DNA of 64,000 bases from Pogonophryne albipinna (GCA_028583405.1 CM053244.1:3880793-3944792), one strand, 5' to 3'; shown: positions 11,096-24,355, counted from the stretch's first letter. Numbers and translations are program-made. The notes: generated from the letters alone by a model not told the origin.

Positions 11096-13398
11096 TCTAG
11101 CCTACGGAGCGCTTCGTATTTACGTCACGTGATACGCGCTGTTCGGTTGCGCTGCTCCAGCAGCCTGCTAGCAAATTAGCTTACAAGCTAACTCAGCTGA
11201 AAAGGATCCAGAAACTTTACTTTTACATTTTTTGGAGATCACCGACTGCGATGAAATAAAGAGAACCATGGCCAGGTAAATAAGATGAAGCTGTTCCTTT
11301 AGCCCCCAGTAATGTTACATTAGTAAGTTAACAAGTACATTATGTATATAGCTGATGTAATTTAATCCTATTATTTCATATTTAAAATAAGTCTTAATTT
11401 TTCTGTACTAATAAAACAATGTTGTATAGATTGATTGTTAACAATATTAGTGTTCTAATCTTAATGGCTATGATTATAACAGTTTATATTCTCCTTCTTC
11501 CCCTAACCCTGCCCAGATGATGTCCCACTGACCCTAGGTCAGCACCTCCAGGTCCAGCAGCACCGTGCCCCCCCGCTCTGCTGAAATACACAATTAAACA
11601 TTTTCTATGACCTATTTCTTGTATTAATAAAATCAAACTGAAGACAGTTTAATGACCTAGAGATTTTATTATTCCACTGCTTATGTACACATGCAATAAA
11701 TGAAAGACAATATGAGGAGGAAAGGCGTGTTTAGTTATATATTGAATGTACAATGTCTGAATCCTCTGCTATGCGCAAAAACGAACATTGAAGATCGGAG
11801 GCAGGAGGACCCCCAGCAGCGCCAACCGGCACACGAGGAGGAGCCAGAGGAGGATATTTAAACAGCTGAAGTGCCGTTTCTCGCTCTCGAGGCGCCGAGG
11901 ACACAGCTGTCTCCTCACTGAACCATATTCTGCTGGTAACATTACCGCGCCATTTTAATTAAAGTACCCATTTGAACCTTATTGGAGGGACTCCATTGGG
12001 TCTCATTTATCCTAAGCTTCTCTCCTGGACGCGAGAATAAAGAACAAAGCTAATACTTCATAATTAAGCAAACGTAATGTATAGTTCGAGATTATTGCAT
12101 GACTAACGACAAGATGTGAAAGTATTATACTTCACTTACACTGTTAGCGGGAGCGCCACGTTGATGGAGATGAACTCTGACCTTTCACACCCCCAGACTC
12201 CGCTAACCACGTAGATGTTGCACACCCTCGTGGGGGCACACGCATGTGATTGGCTTAAAATGAAGCTGGCCGAAGACACTCGCCTCTTAAAAAAAGCGTG
12301 TGTGTGAATCTAGCTGCGTCAGGGGAGTCTCAGAAATCCACACACAGATGCAGAGAGATTCAGACAAAGTGGTTTTATATAAATGTAACACTCAAATGTG
12401 TTTTTGATGTCACTTTTGTGTATCCTTTTGTGTGCCTTCATTTATTTTTGAGACTGAACTGACCCCATAATAAATGGCTCCAATAATTATTATTCAGAAG
12501 AAAAACTGCAATATAAAGGAATTCCTCTCCACCCAAATCCCGAGGTTTTGTGTCTTTTAGTTATTTTCTGTTAATAATAACTTCAATAAACGTGCAGGAA
12601 TGAGTCGGCATTTACAACGGAAAGTTTGCTCCTGACGAAGTAAACTTTCTTTTGAACATGCTCTTTGATCGATGCCTGAAATAAGATTGGGGGTTTTTCC
12701 GTAAACACCGCTCTCGTGAATGTCCGATTCTTCTATGTGTCATAAAAATGGCGGTTACTATCAAGTGGGACTAATAAACCTCGGCGAGCCAATCATTAGT
12801 TGCTGTTAGCTTAGCGGTGGTTACGACATGCAAACAAAGTTTTGGAGATTCCATTTACGCCTCAAAAATCAGTCTTAATATGTGGAGATGATCCTGCTGA
12901 GCAAAAGTTGTAAGTATCATACACATGTTCAACGTTCTGAAATCCAATCGAGAAATGCCCATTTTGTCAAGGGAGCCTTTGTGATAGTTACTTCCGGGTC
13001 AGCCTACACACATGTGTCATCACTGCACCACTCTGAAGTCAACAGATGTCCAGTAGATGATTAAATAATTTCAACTTAGACACTTATTAAACTTAGACGA
13101 GTTGTGCTCAAAGTGGCCCTGGCCTCTTCACTCTCTATATCGCAATGAATGGCTCGTGCCAACGTAGAGTCATGCTACTACTCATAATGTGTAGAGAGCC
13201 TGACTGTCAGCTAATGACGCTCATGAGACGTCCTCCTTTCTGGTGGTGACATGAGTTTGATATGAAGGCTAATTCCCTTGGATGGAAGCGTCACATCTAA
13301 AGGCAGTGACTGGATGATGCGTGTTGAAGGCCTGGATCAGTTGAGACAGCTCTGCAGTAACACTGTTATTGATGTCAACTAATGCCCTGCCCTACAGT
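11096..13398. other. Unique AT-rich interval, no recognised gene
   Basis: Apart from the partial LTR at 11697-12056 I see no coding exon or repeat I can name. An accatggccaggtaaat sequence near 11268 would fit a start codon followed by a splice donor but nothing supports it. Confidence 0.5.
11697..12056 (+). mobile_element. Partial retroviral-type LTR (copy A)
   Basis: It matches the 3' two thirds of the solo LTRs at 22800-23374 and 40562-41304. Shared parts include aaaggcgtgtttag, the aatgtacaatgtctg block, ccgcgccattttaattaaag with a polyadenylation-like attaaa, and ctctcctggacgcgagaata near the end. The 5' part is missing or too diverged to see. No internal viral sequence is adjacent. Confidence 0.7.
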
Positions 13399-13406
13399 AT
13401 GTAGAG

Positions 13407-14359
13407 CAGGGACGTGCACAGACATTTGGAGGGGCTATTGCTCTAAACTGGAAAAAGGGCCTTTTGAAAATTCTAAAATAAACTCATAAAATAAAAACAC
13501 TCAGTTGACTTTTATGTCCAACTGCTAAATTCGTTATTCAGGCACATTTTTTGCTGCGGCCCATATCTCATTAAAATATCTAATGTTAGTAACTATTAAA
13601 GAAACAATGGGGACAATTCTGTTTTAATGTAGTTTTACCGTTGTTACTGCTGTGCAGACATAGGCTACTGATAACATAGGGCTTCTATAATTACCTTTTT
13701 AAACTCACTAATTAATTAAACCAGTTCAATACGCATTATTCTTATCATTCTTTATGAGCGTAGTAACGGTAAGGTATCTAATTACTTATTTATTTAGAAT
13801 TCCATAACTTAATAACAGAGATGATCAAGCTAAAGTGGAGACATAGACACAGAAATCCTACAATAAAGCGGGACAGTGAAGTGTTCTCCGTGAGAGGGCG
13901 ATCAAGAGAAGAGAGCGAGGGTGAGGGAGTTTACGGAGCAGAGTAAAAGACACAGAAAGACAGAAGCACAATAACAAGTATATTTAGGTGTTTTTTTTGT
14001 AAGTAACCGACGGTGTCAAGAGGAAGTAAAGTCCCCTGGTTTGTCCCCTATACTCTAACGGGCAGGAGCCAGGGCAGGCGTTTGGTGTGATCACCAGAGC
14101 CATATGAGGTTGGACTCGGAGGGCTTTCCTTTGCTTCCAGCTGTCAGATTGTAAACAAAGTCACGTGACTGGGGGCAGATGACAGCGCGGACAAGGTGTG
14201 TTTCCCGCAGCGAGACGCTACAATACTAATTGTGGGCTTATCATATTATTCGGCAGAAAACAAAAAAAACTCTTGCTCTCTCCAGAGGGGCAGGTCAGGC
14301 AAAAATGGCAAAAGGGCCGTTGCCCGGGCAACATTAGCCCGTACCTGTGCACGTCCCTG
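13407..14359. mobile_element. hAT-type MITE, 953 bp
   Basis: The ends are inverted complements: the left begins cagggacgtgcacag and the right ends ctgtgcacgtccctg. The flanks atgtagag (13399-13406) and atgcagag (14360-14367) match at 7 of 8 bases. An 8-bp target duplication with CAGGG termini is characteristic of hAT transposons. No transposase is encoded, so it was mobilised in trans. Confidence 0.85.
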
Positions 14360-14367
14360 ATGCAGAG

Positions 14368-16489
14368 GCTTTAATGAGTAAGCACTTCCATACTTTATCC
14401 ACAGACCATCTGTTGGTCGAGATTTCGGGAATGAACCTAGATTGGCCCACCAATGTGCCACTAATCTAGGAGAGAGGATGTGTGCACCTCTACCCTACAT
14501 GGTGAAACTTCCCCAAAGCAGTGATTAAAGGGGATTTTTCTCTTGATCTCCATTCAGGGAAGGAAGGTGAAAGCCTGTAGCTGAATAACCCGTAATACTC
14601 AACTCACTCTTTTTATTAAAGTGGCTTCAGCTTTGTTAGAAAGTAAAAAACATAATTTGGGAGATGTCTTACACAGTATAATAATATCAAAAGCTGTTCT
14701 TAAAATATCTCCAGCAGCGAGCCACTTTTAAAACAATGGGTCTCTCAAGGTTTCACGAAAATAAGTGGAACATGGAAATACATTGTTTTAGAAAGAAGCA
14801 TTTTAGATAACACTACAGACACCCACAGGATTTAAATAAACGGTATGATCAAACCGCTTTCTACAATCTTATGCATGCCTCTGAACATGGTGCATTTCAT
14901 TCTCAAAAGACACTTTTAATCTAAAGCTGGGTTCACAGCACAACAAGTCTTACTGCATCTAATATCAGATGACTGTGTAAAAAGCACACACTACCCTTTT
15001 AACGTTTGACATGGTGGAACTTGTTATCCAGCATAAAACATTTAGGAAAAAGTTGATGTTCCAGGAAATCCTCTTGAGGCTGGGTCTTAAGATTTGTTAC
15101 AGTTCTAGCTTTGTGTTAAATAATACTGTATGCTTTTGTTCTCGTAGCCACCTCATGCATCGCCTCCTTATAGTGAGGAAAACACATTTTGGTCACATGT
15201 TTTTTTTTTCATTGGAATATATTTCTCTTTTAGTGTTCAAGCCTTTTTCCTGTAACATATTGCTGGCTTTTTGCTAGCTAACAAATGTACACTTTACATC
15301 AGTCCTCGATACAAATCCATTTAACCACTAAGCAACCTTGGCCTCTTGGGGGCAGCGGAAGAAGTTGTAAATAAAACGTTGAGATATTATCATAGTAAAA
15401 AGTTAGTAGGCAAACATTTTACCTCACAATTGGCTTCATGTACTTCGAGCAGACTTGGTCTCCAGTTACTATTGAGACAACTATAATAATTCATTAAGTT
15501 AATCAAAGCTTCACTGAGCTAAGGATATGTATTAGTACATTTGTCACTATAAATAGCCTCTTCCCTTAGCACATGGTAAATAATTTATAAGTGAAGCCTC
15601 AAACTACTTTGTTTCCGTATATCATGAATTTATTATATCACTGTTCTTTCACGTTGAATACAAAGTTAGATTTCCAGTTCGCTGAGATTCCCTGTAATTT
15701 AATATTTTCAAAATGGCCTTTTCAGGCATTAGTGAGCAGCATCTGCGGCGCCTACAGCGAGGTGTGATAAAACCGTGTGTATGTAAACACCTTTGTTGTT
15801 GCTTTGATCAGATCAGGCGGGGGAAGCAATCTACACATGCACTGATACGAAGTAGCTCACATGAAGGCGCGGGCCACATCTCAGTCTCACATAAAAGGAT
15901 TAGTTGTTTGCATGGGAAGATGAGTCGGATTAGAGGGAAGGCAAGCCAACAGTGCCTGCCTGTTGATCAGGGTTACTGTTGGCACTGCCCTATCTCCATA
16001 CCATCACTACCATCATACATATTGCCAGCACGGTAAATGACATGAGAAATATTGCATGCTCTTAATCTCTTGGTTTGAAGCTCACTTTTGCCTTTCTTGA
16101 TGATTCCATCGTCAGCACAAATGAATAGAGTGAAGTCAGTGATGCTTTCTGGGAACTTGTAGTCTCTCTAGGTTGACCTTAAGCTGCCTGTCTTGCACTT
16201 TGTGTAAAGGCCAGCTGACAGTCCGCTGGTGGTTTGACACAAGCTACAACCTGCCATAGCTTGGAGGGGACGCTTATGTGTCTTCTTTCAGTATTATGTC
16301 AAGAAAAGAAATGTGTGATTTATGAGTCACGTATCTTATGGTAGTTTATTCATTTGACTGTTTTGTGTGCAAGTCTCCCTGCTGTTAGACTGTCATAACA
16401 CGACTGTGTCTTACTGTATGTAAACCTGCAGAACGGTGCTTCGTGAGAAAATGAACTCTTCCATATTTCATTGTGTGTGTTTCTTTTAA
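14368..16489. other. AT-rich interval, no recognised gene
   Basis: No convincing coding exon, repeat or RNA gene was seen. Short open frames at 15.0-15.3 and 15.7-16.0 kb have neither splice context nor family resemblance. Confidence 0.5.
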
Positions 16490-17250
16490 ATCAAATCAAG
16501 TTTTATTTATATAGCACATTTATAAACGATGTTTGGTGGAGCCAAAGTGCTGTACATACAATAAAAATAGCCTACAGTAGAGACACTTTACAGCAAATAC
16601 AACAGCACAGATTGTTCAGAATATCAGTATGAGAAAAACGACACCCTCTGTCCTTAGACCCTCACATCGTACAAGGAAAAACTTCCAGAGAAAACCCACA
16701 GTTTAAAGGGAACATGGGAGAAACCTCAGGGAGAGCAACAGAGGAGGGATCCCTCTCCCAGGACGGACAGACGTGCAATAGATGCCGTGTGTAAATCCAA
16801 GAGATAATACATTTTACAGCATATAGACCGAATGTTAGGAAATGCATGTGTCTGTAATAAGAAGATGAATCCACGAGGATGTCAGCTACAATCCTGAGGA
16901 AGCCATCAGGGAAGCAGCATGATGAGACCCAAGGCAGGACCGCAGAGACAGGTTCAGCCACGACCCGAAGTCCACGACTTAATCCAGAACTCAGGATAGA
17001 GGATCCAAGACACAGGACTACAGCAAGAGGATCAGCCTCGACTCCGGATCCCGGCGTAGATATAGATACAAAACAAGAACAAAGATTTGGCTGGGTTAAT
17101 CGGAACAAGAGAATACACAGACACAGACAGAGAGGGAAAAGGTCATTGGATAAAAGTTATTCTTGACCCTCTAGAAAGATCTCATGAACTTCCCCACTCA
17201 ATCTATCAAGACCCGAGCAGTTCTATTAGATATAAGAAACAGAGAGAGGG
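16490..17250 (-). mobile_element. 3' fragment of a diverged L2-type LINE
   Basis: Bases 16490-16560 (tcaaatcaagttttatttat and following) form a LINE 3' end. From 16630 on the sequence matches the 3' UTR of the L2 at 7.33-7.78 kb (for example gacaccctctgtccttagac, aacctcagggagagcaacag, cgtgcaatagatgccgtgtg). It is 5'-truncated within the 3' UTR and carries no reverse transcriptase. Confidence 0.75.
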
Positions 17251-18392
17251 ATAAATGCTTAAAGATTTAGTATGTGCCGGTACTGTGAATTACCGGCCCA
17301 CGAAAAAAGAAAAATAACAACCATACTATGACTATGCTATGCTGATAAAAAAGCCAAGAATAGTATGTGTAAAAATATGAAAAATTGGCATGCTACAGTA
17401 TGTCGATTTTTCTTTTAAATAAATCCTGCTATGACTTTGGTATGTGAAAGTGTTTGTTATATCATTCATTATGATGTAATTCTGCTGCCATCATGGTTCA
17501 GTTGGATCTTGGATGCTCTCAGTAATCCAACTAAAGAGGACCAACAGCTCAGACGTGTGACAGACAAAGTTAGCTACTAGCTAGTTTACGTAGAATGAAT
17601 CCGTCGTTGATTGTGTATTATTGTCGAGTTGGGGTCCTTTTTATTTTACTGTTACTTTGGAGTAGTTGTTCATGAGACAGTCAAATGAAATATTTGTCCT
17701 ATTCCATATTCACATTTATTTGTAACTGACACGTAAGGGTAAAAGACAAACATCTTTAACAAATGTAATGCAATGAATAAGCTTAATTGTCACAGAAGCA
17801 CACATAACGTCATATCGAATATTTAAACAAATCATTTCCTTGTCCCTAAAGCATTGACTACGCTATCGTCCTTAAATGCAGGCATTAAGTTTCACGTTCT
17901 GCTGCCACAATAAGTCGGTTTCTCCAGTGTAATGATAATAAAAAAATAGTAAGTATTGGTAATAATATTAATAAAAACAACACGGTTTGGGTTCTTTCGT
18001 TTATGATGGTAACGTTAACCAGTAAGCTTCAATAATCAACTCCAGCTCAACAAACCATATTGCAATATCTACGTTAACGTTATTTCTGGAACCAACTGGA
18101 AATGTGAGATTCATATTTTTCAGATACACAGATCTTATAGTGACGTTAATCTCATGTACAGTCAGTGATGCTAATTAGTCGCTTTTCGGCGCCTCCCGCT
18201 TTTTTAACGCTGATGAGGGTGACTTGTGTAATTTGTGGCGAACCGAAGAGTTTTCGTTTTGGGGGGGGACGGTCGGACAACTTCTCACTTCAAAAAAGAA
18301 GAAGAAATCTAAACCACAAAATGAGTAAACAAGCGAGTGTCTGTTTTTCCTGGCCAAGGACAGGTTCCTTGAACACAACACGAGTGTAACGT
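17251..18392. other. AT-rich interval, no recognised gene
   Basis: I see no coding sequence or named repeat here. Confidence 0.5.
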
Positions 18393-18400
18393 GTCTTCAC

Positions 18401-18937
18401 CAGGGGTCTTTCTCAATCTCGAGGATGCTGGCTTGGTAGTCGCGTACTTCCAAGTCACTTCCTTCAGAAACGAAGCCAGTATGCTTCCAAGCCACGGCTT
18501 CGGAAAACGAAGAAGAATGGAACAGGCTAACAAGTGTGCCACTCTCTCAACATAAACTGTACCGAAAATAAATACCTCACGATGTCTATCTAATTATGAA
18601 CTTGCTTTACTTTCACGGAACACATTTTTGGTGATAACATATTTACCAACACATGTTCTACGCCACTATACTTACATTTAAATGTGTGCTGCGTCGGTTC
18701 AGCCATTCTCCGCAAGGGTTTTTGAAATTGGTCCGTGCGCAAAGCATTGTGGGGATTTTAAGGATGCGAAGTCTACCCATGTGCAGCCTCGAACTTTCCC
18801 CCAAACCAAGGACGCGGCCTCGGTGAAATTCCAAGTATGCTAGAGATTGGAACAGTCCTTCGGCGGCACTCGATGACGTAGCATCCTTGAAATATTGGCT
18901 TGGAAGCCAGTATCCTCGAGATTGAGAAACGGCCCTG
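18401..18937. mobile_element. hAT-type MITE, 537 bp
   Basis: The left end cagggg-tctttctcaatctcg and the right end cgagattgagaaacggccctg are inverted complements that continue into aggatgctggctt / aagccagtatcct. A perfect 8-bp duplication, gtcttcac, flanks it (18393-18400 and 18938-18945). It has no coding capacity for a transposase. Confidence 0.92.
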
Positions 18938-18945
18938 GTCTTCAC

Positions 18946-20903
18946 GTGGTTATGTCTCGTCTGAAAGGAGTGTAGACTAGAGTGCTGACGGAGAGCACCG
19001 GAACGCCGCTCCAGCCCTTCAGATATTGCAGTACCCATAAGGAGCCGTACGCAGTGTTTGCGTGGCTGTGTCTTTAGTTGTAAGCACAGTGGCGATCTGT
19101 TGTTGTTAGCATCTGGTTAGCTAGCTATGCTAACAAATTTAAAGAGCTTTTCTACAACCAGGTGGAAGAGAGCTCTCTCCTGAGAGGCTCAAATAACCTC
19201 AGCTCAGTGAGGAGGTTAAGGCACACCTTGATATGATCATTATAGTTATTAATGAGACTAAATGAAAAACAGGTACAACATACTATATGACAGTAACAAA
19301 AAAAGTTGTTAAAAATAACAAGAATAGAGTTTAAAAGGAGTGATTTGTAAAATAGTAAATCCGCTTACAGTTCTGTTTCATCTGGGTGTTGAGAGATGTA
19401 TCCATAGATCTCCTCATGTTGCTCTCAAAGTGCACCAGATTGATGCTTTTAACTTAAACATTTAATAAAAAAACTTCCCTGGGGAGCATGCCCCCAGACC
19501 CCCCTAGAGGAGGTTAGCTCCCCCCCCACTTAAATCATGTTCACATGGATAGGAAACTAAATACATTTGCACACATCTTGTGTCCATATCTTTCTGCCAC
19601 ACCGTGCACGTGCATGCATGCGCGAGTCATGGTGAGATATCTGGATTCAGAGGTTGCTTTTTCTTTGCACTGCATGAAAGAAAGGCCAAATGAATGGGCT
19701 GTGATTTTAGTTTTTTTAAGCAGAGGTTGAGTTCAATAATTTGTACGGCCCTCGGAGGATGTTGTAAAAATGTAAAGGAAAAAGGTTCCCACCCCTGGTG
19801 TAAATAATAATAAAACCCCTTGATTTATGACTTAACATCTCTGTCTCCTATTGATCTGAGTATATTATAAAGAATAGCAGTTCATTGAAGCACTATTGCG
19901 CAGGCCTTTGTCAGATGGTATATTACGCTGTTTTTTGTCTGCTTCGAATAGTTCTCTCTTGTTTCACCATACCTGTGTTTGCACCACTGACAGTACGCTG
20001 CTCTAATGCAACGTTAGCTGTCTGCATGGTGGAGCAGAGCAAATTTATATCAACAATATCAATGCAGTTACCTAACTAGCAAACTAATGTACGAGGATGA
20101 CCTTATTTTACCAACCTCACACAGAAGCCGTTTGTTCTACAGTATAATCCTTCTTAAGGTTTTACACTTCTCTAATATGTTTAACTTGTATGCTACGGAT
20201 AGCATCGTTAGCACAGATGTAGCTTAGCTGAATAAAAAGACCAGTAAGAAAGAAAGTGCTTGAATTTCCCTTACCGAAGAAACTGCATTCAGGGACGGTC
20301 TGTTTCAACCGCAGAGCCATAAGATAAGTCCAATATTTAAATGAGGAATACTCCACCAGGCACCAACACAACAAACACATCAACGAGTTCAAGTTGTGTT
20401 CCCCGCATCAGCCTCGCAGCTGAGCCGCTGTAGCATCCTGCAGCTTACTGAGCTAACGGAGCTACTAGCAGAGAGACAGAAAGCTAGAAGCAGCACTCAC
20501 TGCAGAGACCTGTCACTCAAGGTGACCACGCCCTACTTTATGCAAACACTTTAAGACCTAATATAAATAAAAGGGTCGTGTTATAAAACAATTCACTCAC
20601 CAATTCATAATCATGAAGGTGGAATCTATCTATACCCATAATAATTATTATTGCATCCAGGGGTAGACACATGTTTGTTTCTGCTGTAAAGTTGGGCATG
20701 TTAACATGGGAGTCTATGGAAATTCATCCTTTCTGCAGTCTGCGGCACTTCCTTATGGGCCTCCCGGCTCTGCCTCAGAGTTTGCCGCTTGATTTTTACA
20801 CACCAACACGTCAGGTAAGTCTCCATGTCTGCTGAGCTCAAGTAATGTACCTGCCATCAATATGAACAACATTTTCAGCATCAAACACAAACAACCAGAA
20901 AAA
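18946..20903. other. Interval without recognised gene
   Basis: Nothing codes convincingly. The cccccagacccccctagagg stretch near 19490 resembles common low-complexity repeat debris. Confidence 0.45.
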
Positions 20904-20908
20904 CGGAC

Positions 20909-21583
20909 TGTTACGGTTGCTGTTTGTCTGCTCCTTAATCTGCTGGGATTGTTTGCAGCTGTGTGCGTGTGTGATTATGCAAATGAGCTGTGTGGTAGCC
21001 CCAACATCATTGGCTGCCCATCTCCTGGTCCGCCTCTGAAGATGGTGATTGGATCGACGTCGTCCAATCGCAGCGCACAGCCGGCGCACACCTGCTGGGG
21101 AGGAGTACAAAGGCTGCGGACTATCACCACTCTGGAGGCTCTGACATGTGGACAGACGCCTCTCGCTCGTATAGAATTATGTTATCTGTGGTTAAACTTG
21201 TGTCTGGAGTAGCTTAGTTAGAGTGTAGAGTAGCTTAGTTAGTGTTTAGAGTAGCTTAGGATGTTGTGACTGTTGCCTTTTAGTTTAGCTGTGTGTTGTG
21301 TATATATTTCCTGTGTTAGTCTGTCCACTTTTAAAGTGAGGTTTTGTTTCGTTCTTTATTTAGTATATTAGTATTTCTTTTCCCTGTATGCCTTTAGACT
21401 CCTTTTGAGTCCTCCCTTAGTTTGGTTATCTGTCAACATGTGCCCTTTTGGCTCTTTTGTTTGTTCAGGCTGCGTGCCTTCCAATTTGTTTACTCTGCTA
21501 TATAAAATAAACACTTATTATACCAATTCTACTCTGGTCGTGTCGCTTCCCTTTTATCCCCCTAGCCAATTGGGAACGTAACA
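20909..21583 (+). mobile_element. Solo LTR with CGGAC target duplication
   Basis: The sequence runs from TGTTACGG to CGTAACA, the inverted-end format of an LTR, and is flanked on both sides by cggac (20904-20908 and 21584-21588). It contains an aataaa polyadenylation signal near 21505 and a T/G-rich 3' part. A 5-bp duplication and these termini suit a Ty3-type retrotransposon. The internal region has been removed by LTR-LTR recombination. Confidence 0.88.
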
Positions 21584-21588
21584 CGGAC

Positions 21589-22795
21589 TCTTTATGGCCA
21601 ATAGAAAACCTGATGAGCTGTAGAGGTCAGTTTCCAGAATCACACCCATAAACACTTACTCTCCTTCACTCACTTTGGGAATTGGACTGCCTATTCCCAT
21701 TTGACCCCATCACGAAGCAAACCCAATAGACAAGCATGACATTGACCATCTAAAACAAGAACACTGCTTTCTTTGGACACTCATTTAGGTCCCTAAAGGG
21801 GTGAATGTCTAGGTTTTGTTAGACGTGTGTGCTCCTGCCGGGCCAGACAAAACCCCCTCGAGGCCTACACAGTACTGTCGTTACTACTTCATGCTTTGTG
21901 CTTCACGCTACTCGTGTCTACTTGTCTACATACCCTCTGTCATCATCTTTCATCATGGTATTTTCCTGACACATGATGTAGTCGGGCTGCTTAACTGTAT
22001 AGAAGAAGACACTCAGCCTTCCGGGAAAGAGGCCGAGTTCAAACAAGCAAAAGAACGCTGTCAATTCAAATCAACTTCATGACGACACACAGAGAACAAA
22101 GGGCATGAGAAAGACACATTGGAAGATGGGTGATGAGATAAGGTCCTGATCAAGTTGTATGTAACTGGAGAACACAAAAGGAAAGCATGAGGGTCTTACA
22201 ACAGAGCAGCAAGCAATTCCCAATACATTTGACCAAATCTGCATACTCTACTTGACTCAACAACAGTTATGAACCTTGTAGTCATAACATAACAGTGGAA
22301 TGTAATTGGGGAAAGCGTTGCTTTGAGCTGAATGCTAATAATGACAATGCTGTTACTCAGCTGATATTGGCACCCAAAAAAGTGCAGTTGAGAAATTGAC
22401 CGGGGTTCATCCTCTCCGCAACATGAATATCGTATTGATTGATATAGTAGATTTAGATTTGTATATTTAAATGAGAGAGAGAAAATGTAATCCCTCGGAG
22501 CACCAGTATGGCTAAAAGTCAAAACCGTAGCAACTTTATAGTGATGACAAGGTTGAAGGAAGTCTCTGCTCGTATCTGTTGTGAACAAAAAAACAGTGCG
22601 TCACTTTTGATAAAACCTGTTGGTGCACTGATAAGTATATACTGTAGGTAACTATACAAGCTAGCAGTTTCCCTTCTCCATCTTTAAGAAAGGTAAACAC
22701 AACCACAAGATTACAATAAAAAGACAAATTGTACTCCTGACTTAATGGTACCAAATAATTTAATTTGAACTTGTTCAACTGATATGATCCAAGGG
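21589..22795. other. Interval without recognised gene
   Basis: I see no exon, repeat or RNA gene that I can support. Confidence 0.45.
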
Positions 22796-22799
22796 ATAG

Positions 22800-23374
22800 T
22801 GTTAGAAATTAAAATCAATGTTTAATAGCATAATGTAGCTTAAACATACCGTCAGTTTAAATGCTATTTTATTCTGGAAAAACCGGAAGTTCTCAATACC
22901 AAGCTTTTATTCTGAAAATCCTTCATGACGACATCCGGGACTACCGTCCATTAGTATCATTAAAGTGGCTTTTGACGCCGTTAACATGTATTACATATAA
23001 AGTTATGAAAGAGATAAGGAGGAGAAAAGGCATGTGGAAGTAAGCAATGAATGTAAAATGTCGAAATCCTCTGTTTAACGCGATATCGGACACAGGAGAA
23101 CGAGGGGGGAAGTCCCCTACGTCACTACAGCTCCCAGAGAGGAGGAGCGAACAGCCAGCAAGCGGGAAAGACGAAGGCTTGTGAGGTCTCTTCTGCACGG
23201 CCACGACTGGGAGAGGAAGCTGCAGCCTTTCTCTCCTGACTGAACAATCTCCTGCTTGTAACATTACCGTGCCTATTTTTTAATTAAAGTACAATTTGAA
23301 CCTTCTCAGAGACTCCATTTAGTCTCCTTTTAAAGCTTCTCTCCTGGACGCGAGAATAACGATCATAGTTAACA
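22800..23374 (+). mobile_element. Retroviral-type solo LTR (copy B), 575 bp
   Basis: It begins TGTTAGAAATTAAAATCAA and ends GATCATAGTTAACA. The 4-bp target duplication atag lies on both sides (22796-22799 and 23375-23378). A lttcttatt-type upstream part, an attaaa signal and the ctctcctggacgcgagaata tail match copies A and C. Short 4-bp duplications are known for several retroviral integrases. No gag, pol or env sequence is present; this is a recombined relic. Confidence 0.88.
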
Positions 23375-23378
23375 ATAG

Positions 23379-23929
23379 CAACACTACTTACTTCTGTGGA
23401 CCTTTTCCTCTTTGATTGGGATTATTGCTCCAACATCAAAAACTGATTCAAATAAATGATTCTTATTTTAGATAAGGTAATTGTTCTCTGTGTTTGTAGA
23501 CAAATAACACTTATCTTTCCTTGAGAACGGGAACAAGACACTGAAAGATGCCTAAATGTGTGGACTGGCTGAGATGTGTATGCCTGTGTGTTGTCTCACA
23601 CAGGCATACCATACAAAGAAGTTAAACCATTTTCTTTTTTAGCATTAATTAAAAACCGCATGTAAAAGGAATAAAAGTGGAAATAGACTCAACATGTGTC
23701 AGAGATCAAGGAGCACAACTTCTATCGTATGAATGAAGCTTTGTGATTTACAGAAAAACATGTAAATGCCCAAAAGAAAAACATGATTTTGATACCTTCC
23801 TGTACGATTCATTTGAAGTTCGTCAGGCCTCGTCTAAAAGAACATTAACTTTTTAGTTTTATGGAAAAAGGAACATGTCATATCGAGCATTGTTTGAGTT
23901 TTACGGCTTGATGTATAAAGAAAAGGACA
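23379..23929. other. Interval without recognised gene; short hairpin
   Basis: Bases 23578-23590 and 23597-23609 form a perfect 13-bp inverted repeat with a 6-base loop (gtatgcctgtgtg arm). No gene is recognisable. The right part may be diverged 3' sequence of the neighbouring L1. Confidence 0.45.
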
Positions 23930-24355
23930 TTTTCTTTGACAATAAGCACCGTACTGTGCTGTATATCTTATACATGCAGGGAAGGCAAGGGAGTGCCTTC
24001 CTCTGATTGTACCCTGTGAACGGCCCTATCGCTGTCTCGCTAGCAGTTTGTGGTGTATCCCCAAACTCAAAATATGTCTGACTAGTAAAAATAAAGGCTT
24101 TAGAAATGTTCTCAAAGTATTTGATTGAGCTCGTATTTAAGGGAAGAGATTTTACTGTGCAACTCAGTAGATAGTAGGGTGGCGTTTTTGAATTTGTTCC
24201 TGTAATTGTGATTGTTTAATGCGGTCCCGTTTTCTTTGCGATGTCTGGAAAGAGTTAACACACCCTCTTATATACGCTTTAAAAGTCTCCCATAACAATG
24301 TTGGTGAAACATCATCTTTATCATTTGTTTCGAAAAAAAACTCTATGCGTCTTAA

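Noticed and set aside
10815..11132. 105-codon open frame on the plus strand
   Set aside because: It spans the L2 5' end and the adjoining repeat, so it is a chance frame across two unrelated elements.
11268..11290. Start codon plus splice donor (accatggccaggtaaata) as a host first exon
   Set aside because: Only two codons long and nothing downstream supports a gene.
16490..17250. Independent SINE
   Set aside because: Most of it matches the L2 3' UTR near 7.3-7.8 kb, so a truncated LINE explains it.
20862..21212. 116-codon open frame with a hydrophobic, signal-like start
   Set aside because: It lies across the left border of the solo LTR and its target duplication; LTR identity explains the sequence better.
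22196..22588. 130-codon minus-strand open frame
   Set aside because: Biased AT-rich composition, no motif and no splice partners.
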